From the NCBI GenBank assembly GCA_965657945.1, contig CBFHPW010000051.1, positions 1 through 5,545 on the forward strand: 5,545 bases of DNA. The letters run 5' to 3'. Shown in pieces: positions 1-5,545 of this stretch. A model generated the notes under the pieces. It saw only the letters and a program-made list of their open reading frames with translations, searched no databases and had not been told where the DNA came from. Numbering within the stretch: position 1 is the first letter of the stretch; every line of letters begins with the position of its first letter. The translations under genes were made by a program, and so were the position numbers. This DNA is from CAJJDF01 sp965657945. GTDB lineage: Bacteria; Bacteroidota; Bacteroidia; Flavobacteriales_D; CAJJDF01.

Positions 1-53
1 GCGTTCAAGTACAACGTATCTGCTTTGCAAATAGCTACTGGAGCTATCGTATC
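1..53 (-). repeat. Unit 24, partial (17 codons), P-phase N-class domain
   Basis: Only the start of the domain is inside the window: 'DTIAPVAICKADTLYLN' with the first outer Cys. The array therefore continues past the left edge, in frame and in phase with the trimer. Confidence 0.82.
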
Positions 54-3000
54 CAATACGGTTACTACGGCTACACACGTTGAGGTGTTTCCTGCTGCAT
101 CGGTTGCCGTTAACGTTACGTTGTTTGCTCCGGCATCTGAACAAGTAAACAGGGTATCTGTGATTGACAACGTTACTCCACAGATGTCACTGCTTCCATT
201 GTCAATATCGCTCGCTACTAATCTTGCCTCTCCATTGGTGTCTAAGTAAATCGTGGCTGGCTTACACAAGGCTATCGGGTTGATAGCATCTACTACGGTT
301 ACTACTGACGTACAGGTCGAAGTGTCTCCACTTGCGTTTACTCTAGTAAGGGTTACCGTGTTAGTTCCTAAGTCGGCACAAGTGAATGTGGATTGTGACA
401 AACTCATGGTCATTCCACAGTTGTTTCCACTTACACTACTTATGTCAGTCGCAGAGATTGTCGCTACCCCTGTTCCATCCAAGCTTACGGTTATAGGTTG
501 ACAGCTCAACGCTGGTGACAAGGTATCTAGCACGGTCACTGTTGTTACACACGTACTGGTCAATCCTTGTGCATCGATTGCTGTAAGGGTTACCATATTC
601 GCTCCTATGGATGAACAGTTGAATGATGTTTGAGAAATACTCAAGCTTACTGAACAGTTGTCGCTACTTCCATTGTCGATGTCACTTACAGCTAATGTGG
701 CTACTCCTGATGCGTTCAAGTAAATGGTATCCGGTTGACATCTTGCTACTGGCGCAACATTGTCTACTACGGTTACTGTCGCTATACAAGAATCTACGTT
801 TCCGTTTCCATCTACTCCTATCAACGTTACCGTATTTGTACCTAGATCGGCACAAGTAAAGGCAGTGTTAGATAAACTCAATGTCATTCCACAATTGTCA
901 AGGCTTCCATTGTCAACATCTGAAGTTGTCAACGTTGCGTTTCCTGTGTTATCCAAGTAAATAGTTGCTGGCTTACAGATTACTGTCGGTGCTGTTGCAT
1001 CTACTACTGTTACTGTTGCTGTACAAGTTGATGTGTTTCCACTTGCATCTGTTCCTGTCAATGTTACTGTATTTGCTCCAATGTTCGTGCAATCAAAGGT
1101 TGTGTTTGACAAACTCATGGTCATTCCACAGTTGTCTGCACTTCCATTGTTTACATCACTTGTTGTTACAGTTGCATTTCCTGATGCATCCAAGTTTATT
1201 GTTACGGATTGACAAACCATTACTGGTGCCAATGTATCCAGTACTGTTACTGTTGCTGTACAAGTTGATGTGTTTCCACTTGCATCTGTTGCTGTTAAGG
1301 TTACTGTATTTGCTCCAATGGATGAACAGTTGAACGTGGTTTGAGAAATACTCAAGCTTACCGAACAGTTGTCGCTACTTCCATTGTCGATGTCGCTTGC
1401 AGCTAATGTGGCTACTCCTGATGCGTTCAAGTAAATAGTCGCTGGCTGACATGTTGCTACTGGCGGAACATTGTCTACAACAGTTACTGTCGCTGTACAA
1501 GAATCTACGTTTCCGTTTCCATCTGTTCCTATCAAGGTTACCGTGTTTGTTCCTAAATCTGCACATGTAAACGCAGTGTTAGATAAACTCAATGTCATTC
1601 CACAGTTGTCACGGCTTCCATTGTCAACATCTGAAGTTGTCAACGTTGCGTTTCCTGTGTTATCCAAGTAAAGGGTTGCTGACTTACAGATTACTGTTGG
1701 TGCTGTTGCATCTACAACAGTTACTACTGCCGTACAGGAATCTATATTTCCACTTGCGTCTGTTCCAATCAATGTTACTGTGTTTGCTCCAATGTTCGTA
1801 CAATCAAAGGTTGTGTTTGACAAACTCATGGTCATTCCACAGTTGTCTGCACTTCCATTGTTTACATCACTTGTTGTTATAATTGCATTTCCTGATGCAT
1901 CCAAGTTTACTGTTACGGATTGACAAACCATTACTGGTGCCAATGTATCGAGTACTGTTACTGTTGTTGTACAAATACTAGTTAATCCTTGTGCATCTCT
2001 CACGGTTAACGTCACCGTGTTCGCTCCAATTGATGAACAGTTGAACGTGGTTTGAGAAAGACTCAAGCTTACTGAACAGTTATCACTACTTCCGTTATCG
2101 ATATCACTCGCAGCTAAGGTCGCTACTCCTGAGGCGTTCAGGTAAATCGTATCTGGTCGACAACTTGCTACTGGTGGAGTTAAATCGATTACGGTTACAG
2201 TTGTTACACATGAATCCATGTTTCCATAAGCATCTGTTACCGTTAAGGTCACCGAGTTTACTCCTAAATCAGCGCAAGTAAAGGCAGTTTGAGAAGCACT
2301 TAATGTCATGGTGTTACAGTTGTCTGAGGATCCATTGTCTATATCAGAAGCTGTGATTGTTGCGTTTCCTGTGGCATCCAAATACACTGTAGCTGTTTTA
2401 CAAGCGACTATTGGATTCACTGAATCTACTACCAACACCGTTGCGTCTGCCGAACTTACGTTCCCAGAGTTATCAGTAACTGTTACGGTTACTGTATTCA
2501 CCCCTACATTTGCACAAGAGAATACTGAGTCACTCAAGGTAGTTGTTGCGATTCCACAATTATCTGATTTTCCGTTTTCAATGATACTCAAGCTTGTGGA
2601 TGCCGTCCCCATTGCATTCAGGTAAACCGTATCATTAACTACATTTACTATCGGGGATATGGTATCTAATACCACTACTCTTGAAGTTGCTGTAGATATA
2701 TTTCCGCTTCCATCTCTTATCGTGGTAATTACATTGATAAATCCTGTTGTTCCATTTACATCAGAACACAATGCTGAATCAATATTCATCCATACTGAAT
2801 CAATCGTACAGTTATCCCATGTTGATGTCACGACAAAACTTGTATCAAAATCAAATTGACCATTGGCCGCTAAGTAAACTGTTGTGTCGGTTACTGTAAT
2901 TGCTGGTGCAATCGTATCTCTTACTGATACATTCGCTACACAAGAATCGATGTTTCCTGAATTGTCTCTCACGTAAACCGTTACTTGTTCGTTAGAATTT

Positions 3001-5545
3001 GAGCAAGTGTAAGTTGTATTCGTACTAGTCCAAACAGAATCCACTCCACAGTTATCAGCAAAACCATTCTGAATAAACGAGGTGTCAATAGATACCGAAC
3101 CGTTTGAATCCAAGTAAACCGTTGTGTCAACACATGAAATAGTTGGATTGATTGTATCGAGTACAGTAATTGTTGCACTTGCACTGTCTGTATTTCCTGA
3201 TAAATCCACTGCATACACAGTTACGTTTACTGAATCGCTGGCACAGGTTGCTGAAGTAGTACTCATCCAAACTGAATCTATTGTACAGTTTTCTGTTACA
3301 CTGGTAAGAACAGCATTTGTATCAAACGCTATATTTCCAGAAGCATCCAAATACAACGTGGTATCGTGGGCTACTAAGATTGGTAACAAGGTATCCAATA
3401 CATATACTCTTGCTATAGCTGAATCGATATTTCCACTCCCATCTTGGATGTAAGCCGTTACGTCAATTGAATCGTTGGCGCAAGTTGCACTCGTGTGACT
3501 CAACCACACTGAATCTACTGTACAGTTGTCCCATGTAGAAGTAACAATGTCCGAAGTATCGAAACTTACAGTTCCTGCCGCTGTTACATACACAGTTGCA
3601 TTTTGAACTACAATGTTTGGTATAATCGTATCTCTCACTGTTACATTTGCCACACAAGAATCCATGTTTCCTGAATTGTCTCTAACGTAAACTGTTACTT
3701 GCTCTGAAGAGTTGGAGCAATTGTAAGTTGTATTCGTACTAGTCCACACAGAATCTACTCCACAGTTGTCTGCAAAACCATTCTGAATAAAGGAGGTGTC
3801 AATAGCTACCGAACCGTTTGAATCCAAGTAAACCGTTGTGTCTATACATGAAATAGTTGGGTTGATGGTATCATAAACTAAAGCAGTTGCTAGGCAAGAA
3901 TCTACATTTCCTGAAAGGTCTCTTGCGTAAATAGTGACACTTAATGTATCTACTCCACAAGAAACTTCGTAAGAGCTCATCCAAACTGAGTCTGCACAAG
4001 GATCTGTAAAATTAGCCAAGAAATAAGACGTATCAAACAATACTTTTCCTGAGTCCGTTAAATACAATACGGTATCGTTACAAACTAATACCGGAGGTAA
4101 CGTATCTAACACTACCAATACTGTGGCAGATGAATCTTTGTTTCCACTGTTATCTGTGATATAGGTATAAATCACATTCGTATCATCTTGACAACTATTC
4201 GCTACAGTTGTATTCCATACAGAATCAATGCCACAGTTATCCCAAGTTGAGATCACTAAATCACTCGTATCATAAGATGCAAATCCTGAAGCATCTTTAT
4301 ACACTACTAATGAGTCCACAGTGGTTACATTAGGTACAATAGTGTCCAAAACAATGACATTCGCTAAACAAGAATCGATGTTTCCTGAATTGTCTCTTAC
4401 GTAAACAGTAACGTCAGCCGTATCGGTGGAGCAAGAGAAAGTCATATTTGAATTAGTCCAAACAGAATCCACTCCACAATTATCAGACACACCATTTTGA
4501 ACAAAAGAAGTATCAATAGTTACAGAACCGTTTGAATCTAAATACACCGTGGTATCTACACATGAAATAAGTGGCAGAATTGTATCAACAATCGCAGCTC
4601 TTGCCGTTGCTGTATCGATGTTTCCATCGAAGTCCCTTGCGTAAATTGTTACAGTAATGGTATCTCCACAAGTGGTGTCGTAGCTATCCATCCATACTGA
4701 ATCCACACAAGGATCAGTAAAGTTAGCTAAGAAGAAAGAAGTATCATAAGACACTTGTCCTGAACTATCTAAGTACAAGGTTGTGTCATTCGTTACTAAC
4801 ATGATGTCGAAAGTATCAATCACTATGACCACAGAAGAAGCCGAATCGATTTTTCCACTTGCATCCATGACATAAGACCATACAGTTCCTGTATCGCTGG
4901 CACATCCTAAAGTTAAGGTTGTATTCCATACTGAATCAATCGAACAGTTATCCCATGTTGAATCTATTAACAAGGAAGAATCCAAGGAAATAGTTCCAGA
5001 AGACGTTTTGTACACCACCACACTGTCGTTGGCAATTACATCTGGTGCAATCGTATCTACTACTGCTACTCTCGCTACACATGAATCCATGTTACCTGAA
5101 TTGTCTCTTACGTACACTGTTACGTTAGCTGTGTCTGTTGAGCAAGAGAAAATCATATTTGAATTAGTCCATACTGAATCCACACCACAATTGTCAGCAA
5201 ATCCATTTTGAATAAATGACGTGTCGATTGTTGCCACCCCCATTGAATCCAAATACACGACTGTGTCGTTGCATACAATAGTTGGGTTCAACGTATCCAA
5301 TACAAATACTGAAACTGTTGTCGAATCAATGTTTCCGGAATTGTCTCTTGCAAATATTTTGGTTGCTACGGTATCGTCTGAACAAGTTACTGCCGTTGGC
5401 AATACCCATACTGAATCCACTCCACAGTTATCTGTGATTGAAGATACAATCATGGAAGTATCAATGGTTCCGTTTCCGGAAGCATCTATATACACATTTG
5501 AATTCGTTCCTACAATAATTGGGTTAATTGAATCCAACACATATA
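1..5545 (-). CDS. Giant extracellular HYR/Ig-like repeat protein (adhesin-like), internal fragment, both ends missing
   Basis: Reading the minus strand with codons starting at 5543-5541 gives 1847 consecutive sense codons down to 5-3, with no stop. Chance cannot explain this, and the translation is a regular protein repeat. The protein holds 23 full domains of 77-84 residues, each with the outline: linker (DT.xP), outer Cys, 'YLD..G' strand, Asp-rich loop ending in D-N-C, inner Cys, 'VTVT..D.SGN' strand-turn, outer Cys, closing Val/Thr strand. This matches HYR-like/Ig-like domains of giant surface proteins in Bacteroidota, which are typically exported by type IX secretion and used in adhesion or gliding; that role is inferred from family knowledge. 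There are no membrane segments, catalytic motifs or coiled coils in the window. In-frame Met codons are internal to repeats, so none is a credible start. The signal peptide should lie beyond 5545 and the C-terminus, perhaps with a sorting domain, beyond base 1. The exact function and ligand are unknown. Confidence 0.95.
54..290 (-). repeat. Unit 23 (79 aa), diverged R-phase N-class domain
   Basis: An R-phase unit with 'YLDTNGEARLVASDIDNGSS' and D-I-C instead of D-N-C at the core Cys. The tail 'TDAAGNTSTCVAVVTV' is close to the N-class consensus. All four Cys are present. Confidence 0.86.
291..527 (-). repeat. Unit 22 (79 aa), diverged Q-phase N-class domain
   Basis: It keeps Q features ('NCGMTMSLS') but the Asp-rich loop has become 'DISSVSGNNC', losing the D-N-G and D-N-C pattern. 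'TRVNASGDTSTC' replaces the usual 'TDASGN'. If the loop binds metal, this unit is the one most likely to have lost it. Confidence 0.86.
528..764 (-). repeat. Unit 21 (79 aa), P-type N-class domain
   Basis: A P unit with 'YLNASGVATLAVSDIDNGSS' and the 'DAQGLTSTC' tail shared with unit 15. A Met replaces Thr in 'GANMVTL'. Confidence 0.88.
765..1001 (-). repeat. Unit 20 (79 aa), R-type N-class domain
   Basis: A near-copy of unit 17 with a few changes, for example S-L-D-N-C for S-R-D-N-C and G-V-D-G-N for G-T-D-G-N. All four Cys are present. Confidence 0.88.
1002..1238 (-). repeat. Unit 19 (79 aa), Q-type N-class domain
   Basis: A Q unit with the same 'CQSVTINLDASGNA' and 'NNGSADNCGMTMSLS' segments as unit 16. 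Its final quarter matches the tail of unit 18 instead of unit 16. Confidence 0.88.
1239..1475 (-). repeat. Unit 18 (79 aa), P-type N-class domain with a Q-like tail
   Basis: The body matches P units 15 and 21, but the tail reads 'TDASGNTSTCTATVTV', like Q unit 19. Its last 49 bases of that tract (1242-1290) are identical to 1005-1053 in unit 19, which suggests a conversion patch between neighbours. Confidence 0.88.
1476..1712 (-). repeat. Unit 17 (79 aa), R-type N-class domain
   Basis: An R unit with 'YLDNTGNATLTTSDVDNGS' and 'TDGNGNVDSCTATVTV'. It is near-identical in DNA to unit 20. The DATAP linker opens the unit. Confidence 0.88.
1713..1949 (-). repeat. Unit 16 (79 aa), Q-type N-class domain
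   Basis: A Q unit with 'VMVCQSVTVNLDASGNA' and 'SDVNNGSADNCGMTMSLS'. It is near-identical in DNA to unit 19, 711 bp away, apart from its last quarter, which reads 'GNIDSCTAVVTV'. Confidence 0.88.
1950..2186 (-). repeat. Unit 15 (79 aa), P-type N-class domain
   Basis: A P unit with 'YLNASGVATLAASDIDNGSS' followed by D-N-C-S-V-S-L, then 'RDAQGLTSIC'. Cys are at residues 9, 37, 50 and 72. The 'AQGLTS' ending is shared with P unit 21 but not with unit 18. Confidence 0.88.
2187..2426 (-). repeat. Unit 14 (80 aa), R-phase N-class domain
   Basis: This is the first four-Cys N-class unit. It has 'ASDIDNGSSDNCNTMTLS' with one extra residue after the core Cys compared with later units, and 'TDAYGNMDSC'. 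It is diverged from the homogenised R units 17 and 20. Confidence 0.86.
2427..2666 (-). repeat. Unit 13 (80 aa), transitional domain at the class switch
   Basis: It keeps W-class features (no outer Cys, 'NDTVYLNAMG') but has lost Trp, and after D-N-C it reads 'GIATTTLSDSVFSCANVG.N.VTVTVTD', which is N-class. It occupies the D phase of the fourth trimer. Confidence 0.82.
2667..2918 (-). repeat. Unit 12 (84 aa), C-type W-class domain, longest unit
   Basis: A C unit with 'STWDNCTIDSVWM' and only the inner Cys pair. Between the second inner Cys (2768-2766) and the 'RDGSGN' turn (Asp codon 2714-2712) lie 17 residues, against 12 in unit 11, so there is a Gly/Thr-containing insertion of about five residues. 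It is the last unit with Trp. Confidence 0.85.
2919..3158 (-). repeat. Unit 11 (80 aa), B-type W-class domain
   Basis: A four-Cys B unit, nearly a copy of unit 8, and the last B unit before the class switch. Cys are at L-linker residue 9, D-N-C 37, T-C 52 and S-C 73. Confidence 0.88.
3159..3395 (-). repeat. Unit 10 (79 aa), D-phase W-class domain
   Basis: It occupies the D position but has 'VLTSVTENCTIDSVWM' instead of 'ANFTDPC', and it lacks both outer Cys. The stretch 'ATCA.DS..VT.Y' after the core resembles C unit 9 next to it, suggesting exchange between neighbours. Confidence 0.84.
3396..3632 (-). repeat. Unit 9 (79 aa), C-type W-class domain
   Basis: A C unit with 'STWDNCTVDSVWLSHTSATC'. 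The first strand is 'ATVYVTAAG', lacking the usual Asp. Only the inner Cys pair is present. It contains one of the very few His residues in the window. Confidence 0.86.
3633..3872 (-). repeat. Unit 8 (80 aa), B-type W-class domain
   Basis: A four-Cys B unit almost identical to unit 11, which lies 714 bp away. Differences cluster in the 'CSNSSEQ' loop and at scattered synonymous sites. Cys are at residues 9, 37, 52 and 73. Confidence 0.88.
3873..4106 (-). repeat. Unit 7 (78 aa), D-type W-class domain with all four Cys
   Basis: A D unit with 'YFLANFTDPCADSVWM', close to unit 4, but it carries both outer Cys (L-V-C-N and D-S-C-L). It is the only D-phase unit with them, which makes it a useful natural comparison with unit 4. 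Confidence 0.86.
4107..4346 (-). repeat. Unit 6 (80 aa), C-type W-class domain
   Basis: A C unit with 'STWDNCGIDSVWNTT' and a 'VVYKDASG' first strand, matching unit 3. Only the inner Cys pair is present; the outer sites are T-T-V-D and K-D-S-S-A. Confidence 0.86.
4347..4586 (-). repeat. Unit 5 (80 aa), B-type W-class domain
   Basis: A four-Cys B unit with 'SFVQNGVSDNCGVDSVW' and 'VTVYVRDNSGNIDSC'. Its centre shares the 'TNSNM.FSCSTDTA' segment with unit 2, while units 8 and 11 have 'TSTNTTY.CSNS', so B units fall into two subgroups. Confidence 0.87.
4587..4817 (-). repeat. Unit 4 (77 aa), D-type W-class domain, shortest unit
   Basis: This D unit has 'FFLANFTDPCVDSVWM', so the usual D-N-C is D-P-C. 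The stretch around the second inner Cys is shortened (Y-D-T-T-C-G-D). Outer Cys are absent at both sites. It closely resembles unit 7 apart from the outer Cys pair. Confidence 0.86.
4818..5057 (-). repeat. Unit 3 (80 aa), C-type W-class domain
   Basis: The 'STWDNCSIDSVW' core identifies a C unit. Only the two inner Cys are present. The first strand is 'VVVYKTSSG' rather than 'VYLD', and an extra Trp (T-V-W-S-Y) occurs in the strand before the 'D.SGKID' turn. Confidence 0.86.
5058..5297 (-). repeat. Unit 2 (80 aa), B-type W-class domain
   Basis: A four-Cys B unit with 'SFIQNGFADNCGVDSVW' and 'VTVYVRDNSGNMDSC'. It opens the first complete B-C-D trimer. It differs from units 5, 8 and 11 mainly in the first strand, where 'DSMGVAT' stands in place of 'DSNGSV'. 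Confidence 0.87.
5298..5534 (-). repeat. Unit 1 (79 aa), D-phase W-class domain
   Basis: This is the first full domain in the window. It has the D-N-C-G-V-D-S-V-W core and 'FARDNSGNID' turn but lacks both outer Cys (V-G-T-N and D-S-T-T replace them). It is the most divergent D-phase unit, with a 'VLPTAVTC' segment before the second inner Cys. The three codons before it (5543-5535, Y-V-L) end the preceding domain. Confidence 0.85.

Larger units (their letters stand above)
1..2666 (-). repeat. N-class HYR-like repeat array (units 13-23 and a partial unit 24)
   Basis: These domains lack Trp and typically read 'CxxxT[IV]YL..[ST]G.A', then 'SD[IV][DN]NGS.DNC', then 'FxC...GAN.VTL', then '[ST]CTATVTV'. 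This is the common form of HYR-like repeat in Bacteroidota surface proteins. From unit 14 onward every unit has four Cys. From unit 15 onward every unit is exactly 79 residues (237 bp). R units (14, 17, 20, 23), P units (15, 18, 21) and Q units (16, 19, 22) alternate, giving R-P-Q trimers that start at 2426, 1712 and 1001 (714, 711 and 711 bp). Linkers follow the cycle: DATAP at the start of R units 17 and 20, DNV.P at P units 18 and 21, DTL.P at Q units. Units 16/19 and 17/20 are close to identical in DNA, so amplification or homogenisation here is recent. Confidence 0.9.
2667..5534 (-). repeat. W-class repeat array (units 1-12, Asp-Ser-Val-Trp domains)
   Basis: Twelve tandem domains each carry D-S-V-W two to three residues after the invariant central Cys (residue 37 in most units). 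Most also have an 'xDTS' segment before the loop where the left-hand class has 'SDIDNG'. Units follow a three-step cycle. B units (2, 5, 8, 11) have an 'F[IV]QNG..DNCGVDSVW' core and four Cys. C units (3, 6, 9, 12) have 'STWDNC' and only the inner Cys pair. D units (4, 7 and the related 1 and 10) are more variable and often shorter. B-C-D trimers start at 5297, 4586, 3872 and 3158, with lengths of 711, 714, 714 and 732 bp. B units are the best conserved; units 8 and 11 are nearly identical over most of their length. Confidence 0.9.

Noticed and set aside
965..1333. Plus-strand 122-residue Leu/His/Cys-rich ORF
   Set aside because: It is an out-of-frame reading of the repeats. Its runs of Leu reflect recurring antisense codons, and it lies wholly inside the minus-strand coding frame.
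760..1671. Plus-strand ORFs at 760-960 and 1471-1671 that look like two related 66-residue proteins
   Set aside because: They start exactly 711 bp apart and are the same antisense shadow of R units 20 and 17. Their similarity comes from the minus-strand repeat, and no ribosome binding site or independent support is seen.
2308..2859. Plus-strand ORFs at 2308-2625 and 2659-2859 with Val/Thr-rich sequence resembling a repeat protein
   Set aside because: They lie antisense to units 12-14. The Val/Thr richness mirrors GTA/ACA codons read on the opposite strand, and the minus frame is far longer and has the conserved Cys pattern.
2427..2918. Possible frameshift or gene fusion scar at the class switch
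   Set aside because: The frame continues without a break through units 12-14 and the linker motif and trimer phase are kept, so no disruption is visible in the sequence.
2981..3657. Short minus-strand ORFs at 2981-3214 and 3463-3657
   Set aside because: They are in a different minus-strand frame from the 1847-codon frame and fully overlap it. Their composition is not repeat-conserved.
1..5545. CRISPR-like or non-coding satellite array, given the regular spacing
   Set aside because: The period is 237-240 bp with no short direct repeat and unique spacer layout, and the changes preserve a protein frame throughout.

Overview
The window is one uninterrupted coding region on the minus strand. A single frame stays open from base 5543 down to base 3 (1847 codons). 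I found no stop codon, start region, ribosome binding site, promoter, terminator, RNA gene or intergenic gap. Both ends of the gene lie outside the window. The short ORFs in the other frames are shadows of this repeat-rich gene.

The protein is a tandem array of Ig-like/HYR-like (hyalin repeat type) extracellular domains of 77-84 residues, most of them 79 or 80. There are 23 complete units plus a fragment at each edge. Composition is rich in Thr, Ser, Val, Asp, Asn and Gly and very poor in Lys, Arg and His. Repeats of this style, with an Asp-Asn-Gly...Asp-Asn-Cys core and a closing 'TCTATVTV'-like strand, are characteristic of giant cell-surface or secreted proteins of Bacteroidota, usually exported by the type IX system. 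Low-to-moderate GC and heavy use of GTA, ACA, GGA and AGA codons fit that phylum. The assignment is by pattern recognition, not by a search, and I do not assign a species.

Layout in protein order (right to left). Units 1-12 (5534 to 2667) form the 'W class': each has Asp-Ser-Val-Trp just after the central Cys. Unit 13 (2666-2427) is transitional. Units 14-23 (2426 to 54), plus the fragment at 53-1, form the 'N class': they lack Trp and are more typical of bacterial HYR-like repeats. Over this lies a three-unit higher-order repeat of 711-732 bp whose phase continues through the class switch: B-C-D trimers on the right, R-P-Q trimers on the left.

The most informative signal is in the cysteines. 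Every unit has at most four, at equivalent positions. The two inner ones (C2, C3) are present in all 23 units. The two outer ones (C1, C4) are both present in 15 units and both absent in 8, never singly. This predicts two disulfides per domain, C1-C4 and C2-C3. The likely role is a long extracellular stalk or adhesin. The signal peptide would lie beyond the right edge, and any ligand-binding or C-terminal sorting domain beyond one of the edges.
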